Notes under the pieces: generated by a model
The model's database searches: none
What the model saw: only the letters and a program-made list of their open reading frames with translations
What the model was told of the DNA's origin: nothing
From: Lachnospiraceae bacterium
GTDB lineage: Bacteria; Bacillota; Clostridia; Lachnospirales; Lachnospiraceae
NCBI GenBank assembly: GCA_022845895.1
Contig: AP025573.1
Location: 298,001-362,000, forward strand
Length of the DNA: 64,000 nt
Direction of reading: 5' to 3'
In this document: positions 34,067-41,692 of the stretch, piece after piece
Numbering within the stretch: the stretch's first letter is position 1
Layout of the letters: each line of letters starts with the position of its first letter
Made by a program: the position numbers and the translations under genes

Positions 34067-35233
34067 ATGCGGATTATTTTGATTCTTATAGCTTTGGGAG
34101 CATTAATCGGCTTGTTCGTAAATGCAGGACATAAATTATTCCTTTGGTTCCGTCCCATTTTCTCTGGTGTCGGACCGGTGGCGTTTGGAATCTCATACGG
34201 TATTATGGTGGCAGCCGTCCTGATACTCTTTGTACTCAGCCGCATTCCGGACAGCCCGATACCGCGAACGGTTTTTCTGATTGACCATTATGCATTGGGC
34301 GTAATTGTTCTTCTGATGCTGCTTGTCAATCTTACGAATCTGGCCTTGTTATTGGCCAGGCTGTGCCATATCATTCCGACGCCGCTGCCACAGAAAGCTG
34401 CAATTACTGCGGGAGCGGCAGCGGTCGTTCTGTCGGTGGCATTATCGGTCTACGGAGGAATCCATGCGTCGAAGGTTCAGACGGTAAACTATAAGATACA
34501 GATACAAGAAGGCAACGGAGATACAGATGCAATGAATATCGTTCTAATCAGCGATCTGCATATCGGATATGTCGTGGACGAGAAGCATGTGGAAAAGATT
34601 GTAGCGGCGGTAAATGCGGAGGAGCCTGACCTTGTGTGTATAGCAGGAGACATGTTCGACGGTGATATTACAGCGGTGAAAAATCCATCGGTACTTCAAG
34701 AATCGTTTCGCAGTATAAAAGCACCTTATGGTGTATATGCCTGCCTTGGAAATCACGATGCAGGGGCTGGATATGAGGACATGTTGAAATTCCTTGAAAA
34801 GGCGCAGGTTCACCTTCTTCAGGATGAGTCCGTGCTGATAGCAAATAAGCTGATACTGGCCGGAAGGAAAGATTCGGGACCGATTGGCGGGCAGGGGGAA
34901 GCAAGAAGGGAGTTGGCAGAAGAGGCAGGTATGGAACACCTGCCGAGGATCGTGCTGGACCATAGGCCGGAAAACATCGGCAGCTATAATAAGAGTACAG
35001 ATCTCATCCTAAGCGGTCACACGCACCGTGGACAGATGTTCCCGTTTAACCTTGTGACGGGAATCATGCTGGATATGAACTATGGATATTACCGCCTGGG
35101 CGAAGAGGGACCTCAGGCTGTCGTTACCTCGGGGGCGGGAACCTGGGGGCCGCCACAGCGGGTTGGGACAGACAACGAGATTGCAGTGATTCAGGTACTG
35201 CTTCCTGCGGCGGAGGACGGGAGCCGGGACTGA
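34067..35233 (+). CDS. Membrane-anchored calcineurin-like metallophosphoesterase (YkuE/YaeI type)
   Basis: 388 residues. The first 140 or so form about four hydrophobic segments (IILILIALGALIGLFV, GISYGIMVAAVLILFVL, LGVIVLLMLLVNL, ITAGAAAVVLSVALSV). The catalytic domain follows with all five metal motifs: LISDLHIG, GDMFDGD, GNHDAG, LDHRPE and SGHTHRGQ. Related YkuE/YaeI proteins act on phospholipid headgroups or UDP-linked lipids at the membrane; the substrate here is unknown. AAAGGAG precedes the start. It appears monocistronic. Confidence 0.9.
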   Translation: MRIILILIALGALIGLFVNAGHKLFLWFRPIFSGVGPVAFGISYGIMVAAVLILFVLSRIPDSPIPRTVFLIDHYALGVIVLLMLLVNLTNLALLLARLCHIIPTPLPQKAAITAGAAAVVLSVALSVYGGIHASKVQTVNYKIQIQEGNGDTDAMNIVLISDLHIGYVVDEKHVEKIVAAVNAEEPDLVCIAGDMFDGDITAVKNPSVLQESFRSIKAPYGVYACLGNHDAGAGYEDMLKFLEKAQVHLLQDESVLIANKLILAGRKDSGPIGGQGEARRELAEEAGMEHLPRIVLDHRPENIGSYNKSTDLILSGHTHRGQMFPFNLVTGIMLDMNYGYYRLGEEGPQAVVTSGAGTWGPPQRVGTDNEIAVIQVLLPAAEDGSRD

Positions 35234-35346
35234 AAGGGAATTGTCCGTACGGGCACCAGAAAGACAGCACCCGATGGTCTAAAATATATAGACGGTACAC
35301 ACCGAAGGACTGCTTCTGACATATGATAGCAAGAGGTGAAAATATT

Positions 35347-35913
35347 ATGAACATGTGCCGTTTCAGCAATAATACAAGAGATTATGTAGAGCAGTATCAT
35401 TGCATCCTGGATGAGATGATCCGCAATATGAACTGCGCCGAGCTTACAGACAGCCTCTCAGGCAGCTTCATAACGCAGATGATACCACACCATCGTGCCG
35501 CGATTGAGATGTCAAAGAACCTGCTTTGCTACACTACGAACATTCCGTTGCAGGATATAGCACTGAACATTATCTCGTCCCAGGAGAAGAGCATTCAGAA
35601 CATGACAGAGGTATTTCCCCGATGTGAGTCATGTATCAACTGTAAGAGGGATATCGAGTGCTATGAAATGAAGAATGAACGCATCATCAGCGATATGATT
35701 TATGAGATGAAATCTGCATGTACGGATAATCATATCAACTGCAACTTTATGCGCGAGATGATACCGCATCACAGGGGGGCGGTACGCATGTCAGAGAATG
35801 CGTTGCGTTTTTCGCTCTGTCCGGAGCTGGTTCCGCTGCTCGATGCAATCATCGTATCACAAAAGGAAGGAATCAGAAAGATGCAGTGTCTGATGAAAAA
35901 AGCGGGCTGTTAA
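35347..35913 (+). CDS. DUF305 family protein with two Met-x-Pro-His-His motifs
   Basis: 188 residues from the ATG at 35347 (AGAGGTG upstream); the frame is open from 35323. Two similar halves each carry the family signature: FITQMIPHHRAAIEMSK and FMREMIPHHRGAVRMSEN. Each half is a helical bundle of the ferritin-like DUF305 type. Cysteines cluster between them (CESCINCKRDIEC). The His-His and Cys pairs suggest metal binding. There is no signal peptide, unlike many family members, so it is probably cytoplasmic or spore-associated. The function is unknown. Confidence 0.75.
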   Translation: MNMCRFSNNTRDYVEQYHCILDEMIRNMNCAELTDSLSGSFITQMIPHHRAAIEMSKNLLCYTTNIPLQDIALNIISSQEKSIQNMTEVFPRCESCINCKRDIECYEMKNERIISDMIYEMKSACTDNHINCNFMREMIPHHRGAVRMSENALRFSLCPELVPLLDAIIVSQKEGIRKMQCLMKKAGC

Positions 35914-35927
35914 CTTATTCCGGCAAT

Positions 35928-35980
35928 AAAGGAGGACATGGGTAGCATGAGACATACGCTTCCCGTGTCCTCCTTTTCTT
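35928..35980 (+). terminator. Intrinsic terminator after the DUF305 gene
   Basis: AAAGGAGGACA (35928-35938) pairs with TGTCCTCCTTT (35966-35976), with GGG/CCC extending the stem, and TTTTCTT follows. It separates this gene from the convergent EIIC/EAL gene, whose stop is at 35979. Confidence 0.8.
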
Positions 35981-38078
35981 ATCTGTGCTGGTCCATGTAT
36001 CCGATAAGGTCCGTGAGACTAAGAGGGCGGCTGTAATAGTAGCCCTGATAGATGCTGCAGCCGAGTTCCAGGAGCATATCCCGCTGCTCCGCTGTCTCTA
36101 CGAACTCCGCCACCACACGCAGGTTCAGGCTGTGTGCCATCGAGATGATGCCCGACAGGATATCTTTAGACCGTTCGTTATCCGGAAGCTGGGATACCAG
36201 CTTGCCGTCCAGCTTCACTTCGTCAAAGATCCGTTCCTGCAGATACAAGATAGAATTATGCCCCATGCCGAAGTCATCAAGGCTGAAGCTGATTCCGCTG
36301 CTTTTGAGGCGGCTCATATCCTGCATCAGCGTATCGGAGATAATCATTGCAGAGCGCTCTGTAATCTCCAATACAGCGTGGATGCGTCCCAGATCATAAC
36401 TCTCTATGATACCGAGTGATTTATCGAAGAAACCATCCTCCTCCATCTGCTTAGAAGAGATGTTGACAGACAGATACAGGTCATTCGCTAAGTGCGGCTC
36501 CAGCAATCTGGAGTCGCGGCAAGCCTGGTGCAGGAGGTAACGGCTCAGTTCAAGCAGAAACCCACCTTCATAGGCAAGAGCGATAAGCACCGGAGGGGCA
36601 ATGTAGCCGGCGACCGGGTGCTTCCATCTTAAGAGTGCCTCTATCCCGTGGAGCGCACCATCTGACGAAGTCTGAGGCTGGTAGAACAGTTCTATCTGTC
36701 CGCGGTGAAGCGCATTACTAAGGTCCATGGCAAGTGTTTTAGCATAGGAGTAATACGGATATCTGTGATGGAGAAAATGCGGCAGAGTACCGTTTTCCTC
36801 ACCGGCAGCCATGTCCTGCTCCATACGGCGGACAATCTTCTGAAATGCCAGCGTCTCCTTCTGTTCGCTGCGTTTGATGAAAGGGATATAGATGAGAACC
36901 CCTATCGAGAGATTGACAAGCTGCAGTATACTTCCGGCTACGGAGCCGGTAGCCTTATAACCGCTGAGCACGATTGGCACCGTCCATTCCACAGACTGGG
37001 TCACGACAGGCACAAGCCCTGCCTGCGCGGCCAGGGTGCTCGTTAGCGTCAGCACGACAGGCGTCAATATGAATGGTATCATCATCGTAAAGTTAAAAAT
37101 AATCGGAAATCCGAACACGGCTATCTCGCTGATATTAAACAAGGCCGAAGGAAGTGCCACATAAGCAATCTTACGGTTATGGCTCTTTCTGGATCTGATA
37201 CATAAGGCGATGATAAAGCTCAAGGCACAGCCGCAGCCGCCCAGGAATACGAAGGTGTCCAGGAAGGTCTTGGAGAATATCTCTGTCGGTGCGCCGCCCG
37301 CAAGCATGAGGGACTGGTTGACGGAGATATTCTGTTCAAAGAGCTTCTGGGATACCGCTTCCAGCGTGTTCGTACCATGTATGCCAAAGAACCAGAGCAC
37401 GTGTGTCACGACCACATAGAGCAGGATGCCGAACAGATTGCCGCTCATCTGGTCGAAGATCTTCAGGAAGATATAGGAGCCGAAGTTTGTGACATTGCTG
37501 CTCCCCCATGCCGTGCGGAGTGCATAGCCTGTAATCCCGAATCCGACGATGATAATAATTACCGGCATCAGACTCTGGATGGAAATATTGAACAGATATT
37601 CCGCGCCTGTCGCGTGTAGCTTTCTGAGCCGGCTGCCAAGCCTCAGCATCCACTGGAAGAGAATACAGGAAAGCAGGGTGATGCACATGGCTGTAAATAC
37701 CCATTCGGCTTTGAACACATATTCGTCATGTCCCTCGATGCCACCGCAGAAAGCAAGATAAGAGCAGACGGATACGACAGGATAGAGTAAAAAAGTATCG
37801 GTCTTCGCCAGCAGCCCGTAGGACAGGCTGATGGTGATGCTCAGTACGAGGGCAAGAGAGCCCAGGCTGACCGTATATAATGTCTCAAAAAGGGCGGCGG
37901 CTGCCCCGCCGAGAAAGTGCTCCAGAAATGACTGATATGCGTCATTTGGAAAATTTCTCAGAAGCAGCGAAAAAGATCCCATGATAAGAAACGGAATAGC
38001 AAGTGTCAGGCCATTCCGTACGGATTGTGCAGAGATTGAATTTTGAAACCGGGATATTGTGCTGCTGGCTGATTTCAT
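35979..38078 (-). CDS. PTS EIIC-like membrane protein fused to a c-di-GMP phosphodiesterase (EAL) domain
   Basis: 699 residues from the ATG at 38078; the frame extends to 38114. The first 420 residues form a multi-pass lactose/cellobiose-type EIIC (FFGIHGTNTLEAV is the family's substrate-loop motif). The C-terminal 250 residues are an EAL domain with its catalytic set: GIEALLRW, YLSVNIS, AVLEITERS, SLDDFGMGH, KLDGKL and VVAEFVETAEQ. No EIIA or EIIB is nearby. The fusion suggests that sugar binding or transport at the membrane controls hydrolysis of cyclic di-GMP, but this is inference. A GGGGGGAAG ribosome site precedes the start. Confidence 0.88.
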   Translation of the reverse strand: MKSASSTISRFQNSISAQSVRNGLTLAIPFLIMGSFSLLLRNFPNDAYQSFLEHFLGGAAAALFETLYTVSLGSLALVLSITISLSYGLLAKTDTFLLYPVVSVCSYLAFCGGIEGHDEYVFKAEWVFTAMCITLLSCILFQWMLRLGSRLRKLHATGAEYLFNISIQSLMPVIIIIVGFGITGYALRTAWGSSNVTNFGSYIFLKIFDQMSGNLFGILLYVVVTHVLWFFGIHGTNTLEAVSQKLFEQNISVNQSLMLAGGAPTEIFSKTFLDTFVFLGGCGCALSFIIALCIRSRKSHNRKIAYVALPSALFNISEIAVFGFPIIFNFTMMIPFILTPVVLTLTSTLAAQAGLVPVVTQSVEWTVPIVLSGYKATGSVAGSILQLVNLSIGVLIYIPFIKRSEQKETLAFQKIVRRMEQDMAAGEENGTLPHFLHHRYPYYSYAKTLAMDLSNALHRGQIELFYQPQTSSDGALHGIEALLRWKHPVAGYIAPPVLIALAYEGGFLLELSRYLLHQACRDSRLLEPHLANDLYLSVNISSKQMEEDGFFDKSLGIIESYDLGRIHAVLEITERSAMIISDTLMQDMSRLKSSGISFSLDDFGMGHNSILYLQERIFDEVKLDGKLVSQLPDNERSKDILSGIISMAHSLNLRVVAEFVETAEQRDMLLELGCSIYQGYYYSRPLSLTDLIGYMDQHR

Positions 38079-38183
38079 GATATAACTTCCCCCCAAATAC
38101 ATTTCAGATATCATGCTGCCATTTTAGTTTATAACAAATTGACTCAATAAACAATATGAAAAAGATTCTTGTCAGATATATTT

Positions 38184-38211
38184 TTGACAGAGCTCAATTA
38201 TATGCTACAAT
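38184..38211 (+). promoter_or_regulatory. SigA-type promoter upstream of the DUF3788 gene
   Basis: TTGACA (38184-38189) and TACAAT (38206-38211) are 16 bp apart. The start of the next rightward gene is 177 bp away, so the transcript would carry a long leader, which includes the dyad at 38284-38309. Confidence 0.55.
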
Positions 38212-38283
38212 TGGAATATATTACCGTCCGGTCATGTGGCATCAGTGAGCCAAGTATGTTAAAATTCCATTAAAGATAAGAAA

Positions 38284-38309
38284 AAATATGACACACAGTT
38301 GTCATATTT
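38284..38309. promoter_or_regulatory. 10-bp perfect dyad in the DUF3788 leader
   Basis: AAATATGACA (38284-38293) and TGTCATATTT (38300-38309) form a perfect inverted repeat around 6 bp. It could be an operator or an RNA hairpin. It is not followed by a T-run. Confidence 0.4.
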
Positions 38310-38387
38310 CATGCGCTATGATGATACAGAGCATTACTATAGGATTGCGATACACATTTTTAAGTAAGGACAGAGGAGGAGCAGGCA

Positions 38388-38819
38388 ATGGAATGGAACG
38401 AGCTATATGATGCCGGCAGGAAGCCGGATATGGAACAGATAGGAGCGTATGTAACGAACGGCCTTTGGGAGGAACTTTGCCGCCATCTGGAGCAGGAATA
38501 TAAGACGGCACCGAAGATTGAATACAGCCGCTGCTCCATGCAGCCGGGCTGGAACGTAAAGTATAAGAAAGGGGGACGGGCACTCTGTACGCTGTATCCC
38601 GCTGAAGGGTATTATACATGCATGGTGAGCATAGGAAGCAGAGAGGCTGCTGAGGCAGAACTTTTACTGACCGCATGTACGCCATATGTCAGGGAGCTTT
38701 ATCGCGATGCAGGCTGTCTCAACGGAAGCCGGTGGCTGATGATTGATGTTACAGACCGCGACATACTGACAGACGTGATGGAGCTGATTCAAACCAGGGT
38801 GCAGAGAAAGGCAGGCTGA
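38388..38819 (+). CDS. DUF3788 family protein
   Basis: 143 residues matching the DUF3788 pattern: a central WNVKYKKGGRALCTLYP followed by CMVSIGSREAAEAE and a C-terminal WLMIDVTDRDILTDV. The family is small, soluble and common in Firmicutes, and no biochemical role is established that I know of. The start follows AGAGGAGGAG. It is alone in its orientation here. Confidence 0.8.
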   Translation: MEWNELYDAGRKPDMEQIGAYVTNGLWEELCRHLEQEYKTAPKIEYSRCSMQPGWNVKYKKGGRALCTLYPAEGYYTCMVSIGSREAAEAELLLTACTPYVRELYRDAGCLNGSRWLMIDVTDRDILTDVMELIQTRVQRKAG

Positions 38820-38857
38820 TGCGCCATGTGGCATGAACTGTAAGGTGGCGTAATATC

Positions 38858-39255
38858 TTATGAAATACCCTTCGATTTTTTACGATAGTCGGACGGAGTG
38901 ATGCCGAAGCATTTGCGAAATGCTTCGGCATAATAGCTTGTTCCGTTAAAGCCGACTTCGTATGCAATCTCTGTAATATTCATGTCTGTCGTATATAATA
39001 GTTCAGTGTTACTTTTTCCTGATAGTGCTGCTGGATTAAGCTCATCATACTTTTCAGGAGGGTAAGGTCATTGTTGCATATTATTTTCTGGTCATTTGAA
39101 GGTGGTGTATTTTCATAAATCAATGCCCATATCCATGTAAAAATACTCTGAATCTTTAAAGCGGCAGCGGGAGCGTCTTTTAAGGAAGGTATTTCGCAGA
39201 TTCCATCAACCTGCAATAATCGCATATCCACAGGCTGCACCGTTCCTAAAAACAC
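38858..39255 (-). pseudogene. AraC-family regulator remnant
   Basis: The downstream part reads ELLYTTDMNITEIAYEVGFN and then YYAEAFRKCFGITPSDYRKK, the second helix-turn-helix of an AraC protein. The upstream part (about 39020-39255) ends MMSLIQQHYQEKVTL in another frame, which is the start of the DNA-binding domain. About 35 residues covering the first helix-turn-helix are missing between them, and the N-terminal sensor half has gone too. The next gene begins at 39315. Confidence 0.75.
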
Positions 39256-39314
39256 GCCTTTTTCATTGCCTTTTTATGTGGGGATGATATAATGGAAGTG
39301 CCGGAATTAAGAAC

Positions 39315-41285
39315 ATGCCGCGGCAGAAACGGAAGGTGGAAGTTGTGAGTTGGAACATAGCGCCAGAATCGATATCCTTAGTCATATTGGCAATCATATG
39401 GGTATACTCCCGTAAGGGCAGCCATATTCCCACGCTGAAGAACAGAATGTTTCAGGGCTGCCTGATGGTTACGTTCAGTGCCATGTTTACGAATATAGCC
39501 TCCACAGTTATGTTATATCATTATGACGCCATCCCGCTGTGGACGACGTGGACAATGACAACCATATATTTTATACTTACCCCGCTGATGGGACTCGTAT
39601 ATTTCCTATACAGCATATCGGTCATATATTCGGAAGAGACGGCGAGAAATAAAATAATGGGTTACGGCCTGATTCCGGGTATTCTATATTTCATACTTAT
39701 ATTACTGAATCCATTTACAAAAAATATATTTGATATTAATGCGGCGTACGGTTATGTAAGGGGAAGTCTTATAGATGTTACATATGTTGTCTTTTATGCC
39801 TACTGTGCAGCGAGCATCGTAACCGCCCTTATGAACAGAAGAAAGATTGAGCCAAAGATTTACCGCATCTTATCGACGTTTCCGGTATTGGCGGTGCTTG
39901 TCATCATCGTGCAGCAGATCTATCCTGATATTATACTCTCGGGTTCGGCAGCTACATGCGCCATGCTCATTATCTACCTTCATCTTCAGAACAAGCAGAT
40001 ATCTATGGATTATATGACAAACGTGCCAAACCGTCAGGAACTGCTCAACATGCTCAGCCTTACGCTGAACAGGCATCCGGAGGCACAATTCACGCTGGTA
40101 GTCGTATCTCTTAGAGAATTCCGACAGATTAATAATGTGTGCGGTCAGCGTATTGGCGATGAATTTCTAAAAGCTGTCTGCGGGTTCCTCTGCTCTCTTG
40201 GAAAGGAAGGAAGCGTATACCGGTTTAACGGCGATGAATTTGCGATTCTCTTCACAGAGGAAAGCGATGATTCCATACGCAAGTATGTAACGAGCATCCT
40301 GAAACGGATGGAGCAGCCGTGGACCGTGGGGAATTACCAGTTCAACCTGTCTGCAGTTATCGGCATTATCCGGCACAAGGATGTGGATGACACGTTAGAG
40401 CATATCATCAATGCTATTGAATATGCGGTGTATCAAGCCAAAACCGGGAAAAAAGGGCAAGTCTGCTACTGTGATGAGGAAGTGCTCCGGAAGCTGCGCA
40501 GAAGACAGCAGATTATGCAGATATTGAAGGAGAAGCTGAATGATAAAAGCTTTGAGATGTATTACCAGCCCATATATTCGATAGAGTCCGGAACGTTCAA
40601 CTATGCGGAATCGCTCATGCGTATGAATGACACTCCTATCGGCCCTGTATATCCGTCTGAGTTTATTCCGATTGCAGAAGAGACAGGTATGATAATTGAT
40701 ATCACTTATGCCGTCCTCGGCAAAGTGTGTGTATTCGTCAATGGGCTGATGGCGGAGCACATTCCGATAAGGGCGGTCCATGTCAATTTCCCTGCCGTCC
40801 AGTTTACACAGCCAGATCTTGGAGAGAAGGTAATGGAAATCATTCAGAAGAACGGTACGCCCCCCTCGGCTATCAAAATTGAGTTTACAGAGAGCACGCT
40901 TGCGGAGAAGCCGCAGGCGGTCACTGATTTCGCGGCTGAGATGGAAAAGTACGGAATTGAGATGGGGCTTGATGATTTCGGAACAGGGTATTCTAATTTT
41001 GCCATGGTAATTAACATTCCGTTTGGTACGATCAAACTGGATAAAAGTCTTGTGTGGGCGATGATAGGCAACAGGAATTCTGCACTAGGCGTCAAGAATA
41101 TCGTCCGTACGTTCAAAGAGCTTGGAATGACGGTCGTGGCAGAAGGAGTTGAGACAGAGGAGCAGAGACAGATGGTCGTGGACTCCCAGGTTGACCAGAT
41201 TCAGGGCTTTTATTATGCCCGTCCTATGCCCGAGGAAGAATTCAAAGCATTCTTGAAGCGCAACAGCGGACAGATCCAGGAGTAA
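39315..41285 (+). CDS. Membrane GGDEF/EAL protein (cyclic di-GMP turnover)
   Basis: 656 residues. Seven or so hydrophobic segments span residues 15-225 (7TM-type sensor). The GGDEF domain has a degenerate signature YRFNGDEFAILF (first Gly replaced by Asn). The EAL domain has AESLMRM in place of EALxRW but keeps the metal and catalytic residues in HVNFPAVQF, KIEFTEST, LDDFGTGYSN, KLDKSL, VAEGVETEEQ and QGFYYARP. Phosphodiesterase activity is therefore likely, with the GGDEF part perhaps a GTP sensor. A GTG at 39345 with AAGGTGG 7 bp upstream is an alternative start that would drop ten basic residues. Confidence 0.9.
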   Translation: MPRQKRKVEVVSWNIAPESISLVILAIIWVYSRKGSHIPTLKNRMFQGCLMVTFSAMFTNIASTVMLYHYDAIPLWTTWTMTTIYFILTPLMGLVYFLYSISVIYSEETARNKIMGYGLIPGILYFILILLNPFTKNIFDINAAYGYVRGSLIDVTYVVFYAYCAASIVTALMNRRKIEPKIYRILSTFPVLAVLVIIVQQIYPDIILSGSAATCAMLIIYLHLQNKQISMDYMTNVPNRQELLNMLSLTLNRHPEAQFTLVVVSLREFRQINNVCGQRIGDEFLKAVCGFLCSLGKEGSVYRFNGDEFAILFTEESDDSIRKYVTSILKRMEQPWTVGNYQFNLSAVIGIIRHKDVDDTLEHIINAIEYAVYQAKTGKKGQVCYCDEEVLRKLRRRQQIMQILKEKLNDKSFEMYYQPIYSIESGTFNYAESLMRMNDTPIGPVYPSEFIPIAEETGMIIDITYAVLGKVCVFVNGLMAEHIPIRAVHVNFPAVQFTQPDLGEKVMEIIQKNGTPPSAIKIEFTESTLAEKPQAVTDFAAEMEKYGIEMGLDDFGTGYSNFAMVINIPFGTIKLDKSLVWAMIGNRNSALGVKNIVRTFKELGMTVVAEGVETEEQRQMVVDSQVDQIQGFYYARPMPEEEFKAFLKRNSGQIQE

Positions 41286-41347
41286 TTGTTATCCGGCAGG
41301 GATGCAGACGATTCATCTGTATCCCTGTCGTTATCGTCTGATACGGG

Positions 41348-41510
41348 TTATTTGTGGGGCTGGACAACGAAGGAAGCATTATCGCTCGGACCCAGACCCG
41401 GTACGGTCCAGCGTCCATCGGTATCTACGGTAGTATATGCCTGTGTTCCACTGGCAGGAGTCGCAGCCTGTTATTCTTGCGTCATCGTTTTGGTTAGAAA
41501 CTTGTGTCAT
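41348..41510 (-). pseudogene. Small vestigial reading frame with a good ribosome site
   Basis: Read leftwards, AGGTG and 7 bp precede an ATG at 41510 giving MTQVSNQNDDARITGCDSCQ and 43 residues in all. A second frame over the same DNA (to a TAA at 41348) encodes AATPASGTQAYTTVDTDGRW followed by TVPGLGPSDNASFVVQPHK, which reads like the true C-terminus of a secreted beta-sandwich protein. A frameshift near 41480 plus a TAA would join them. The rest of the 41286-41692 gap shows nothing else. Confidence 0.4.
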
Positions 41511-41692
41511 ATAAATCACCTGCTTTTCGTAGTTGTACTTTAGCATATGTTGCCTTTTGGCGTAATGTGTAAACAAGGGGTTTCTGGGCATTTATTTATG
41601 TGGCAAATCGTCTGGTGGCATGATAGAATAAAGTATACCCGCTGAACAGAAGTTGTTCAATAAGGGTAAGCATGTGAAAGAAGGAGTTGTTT

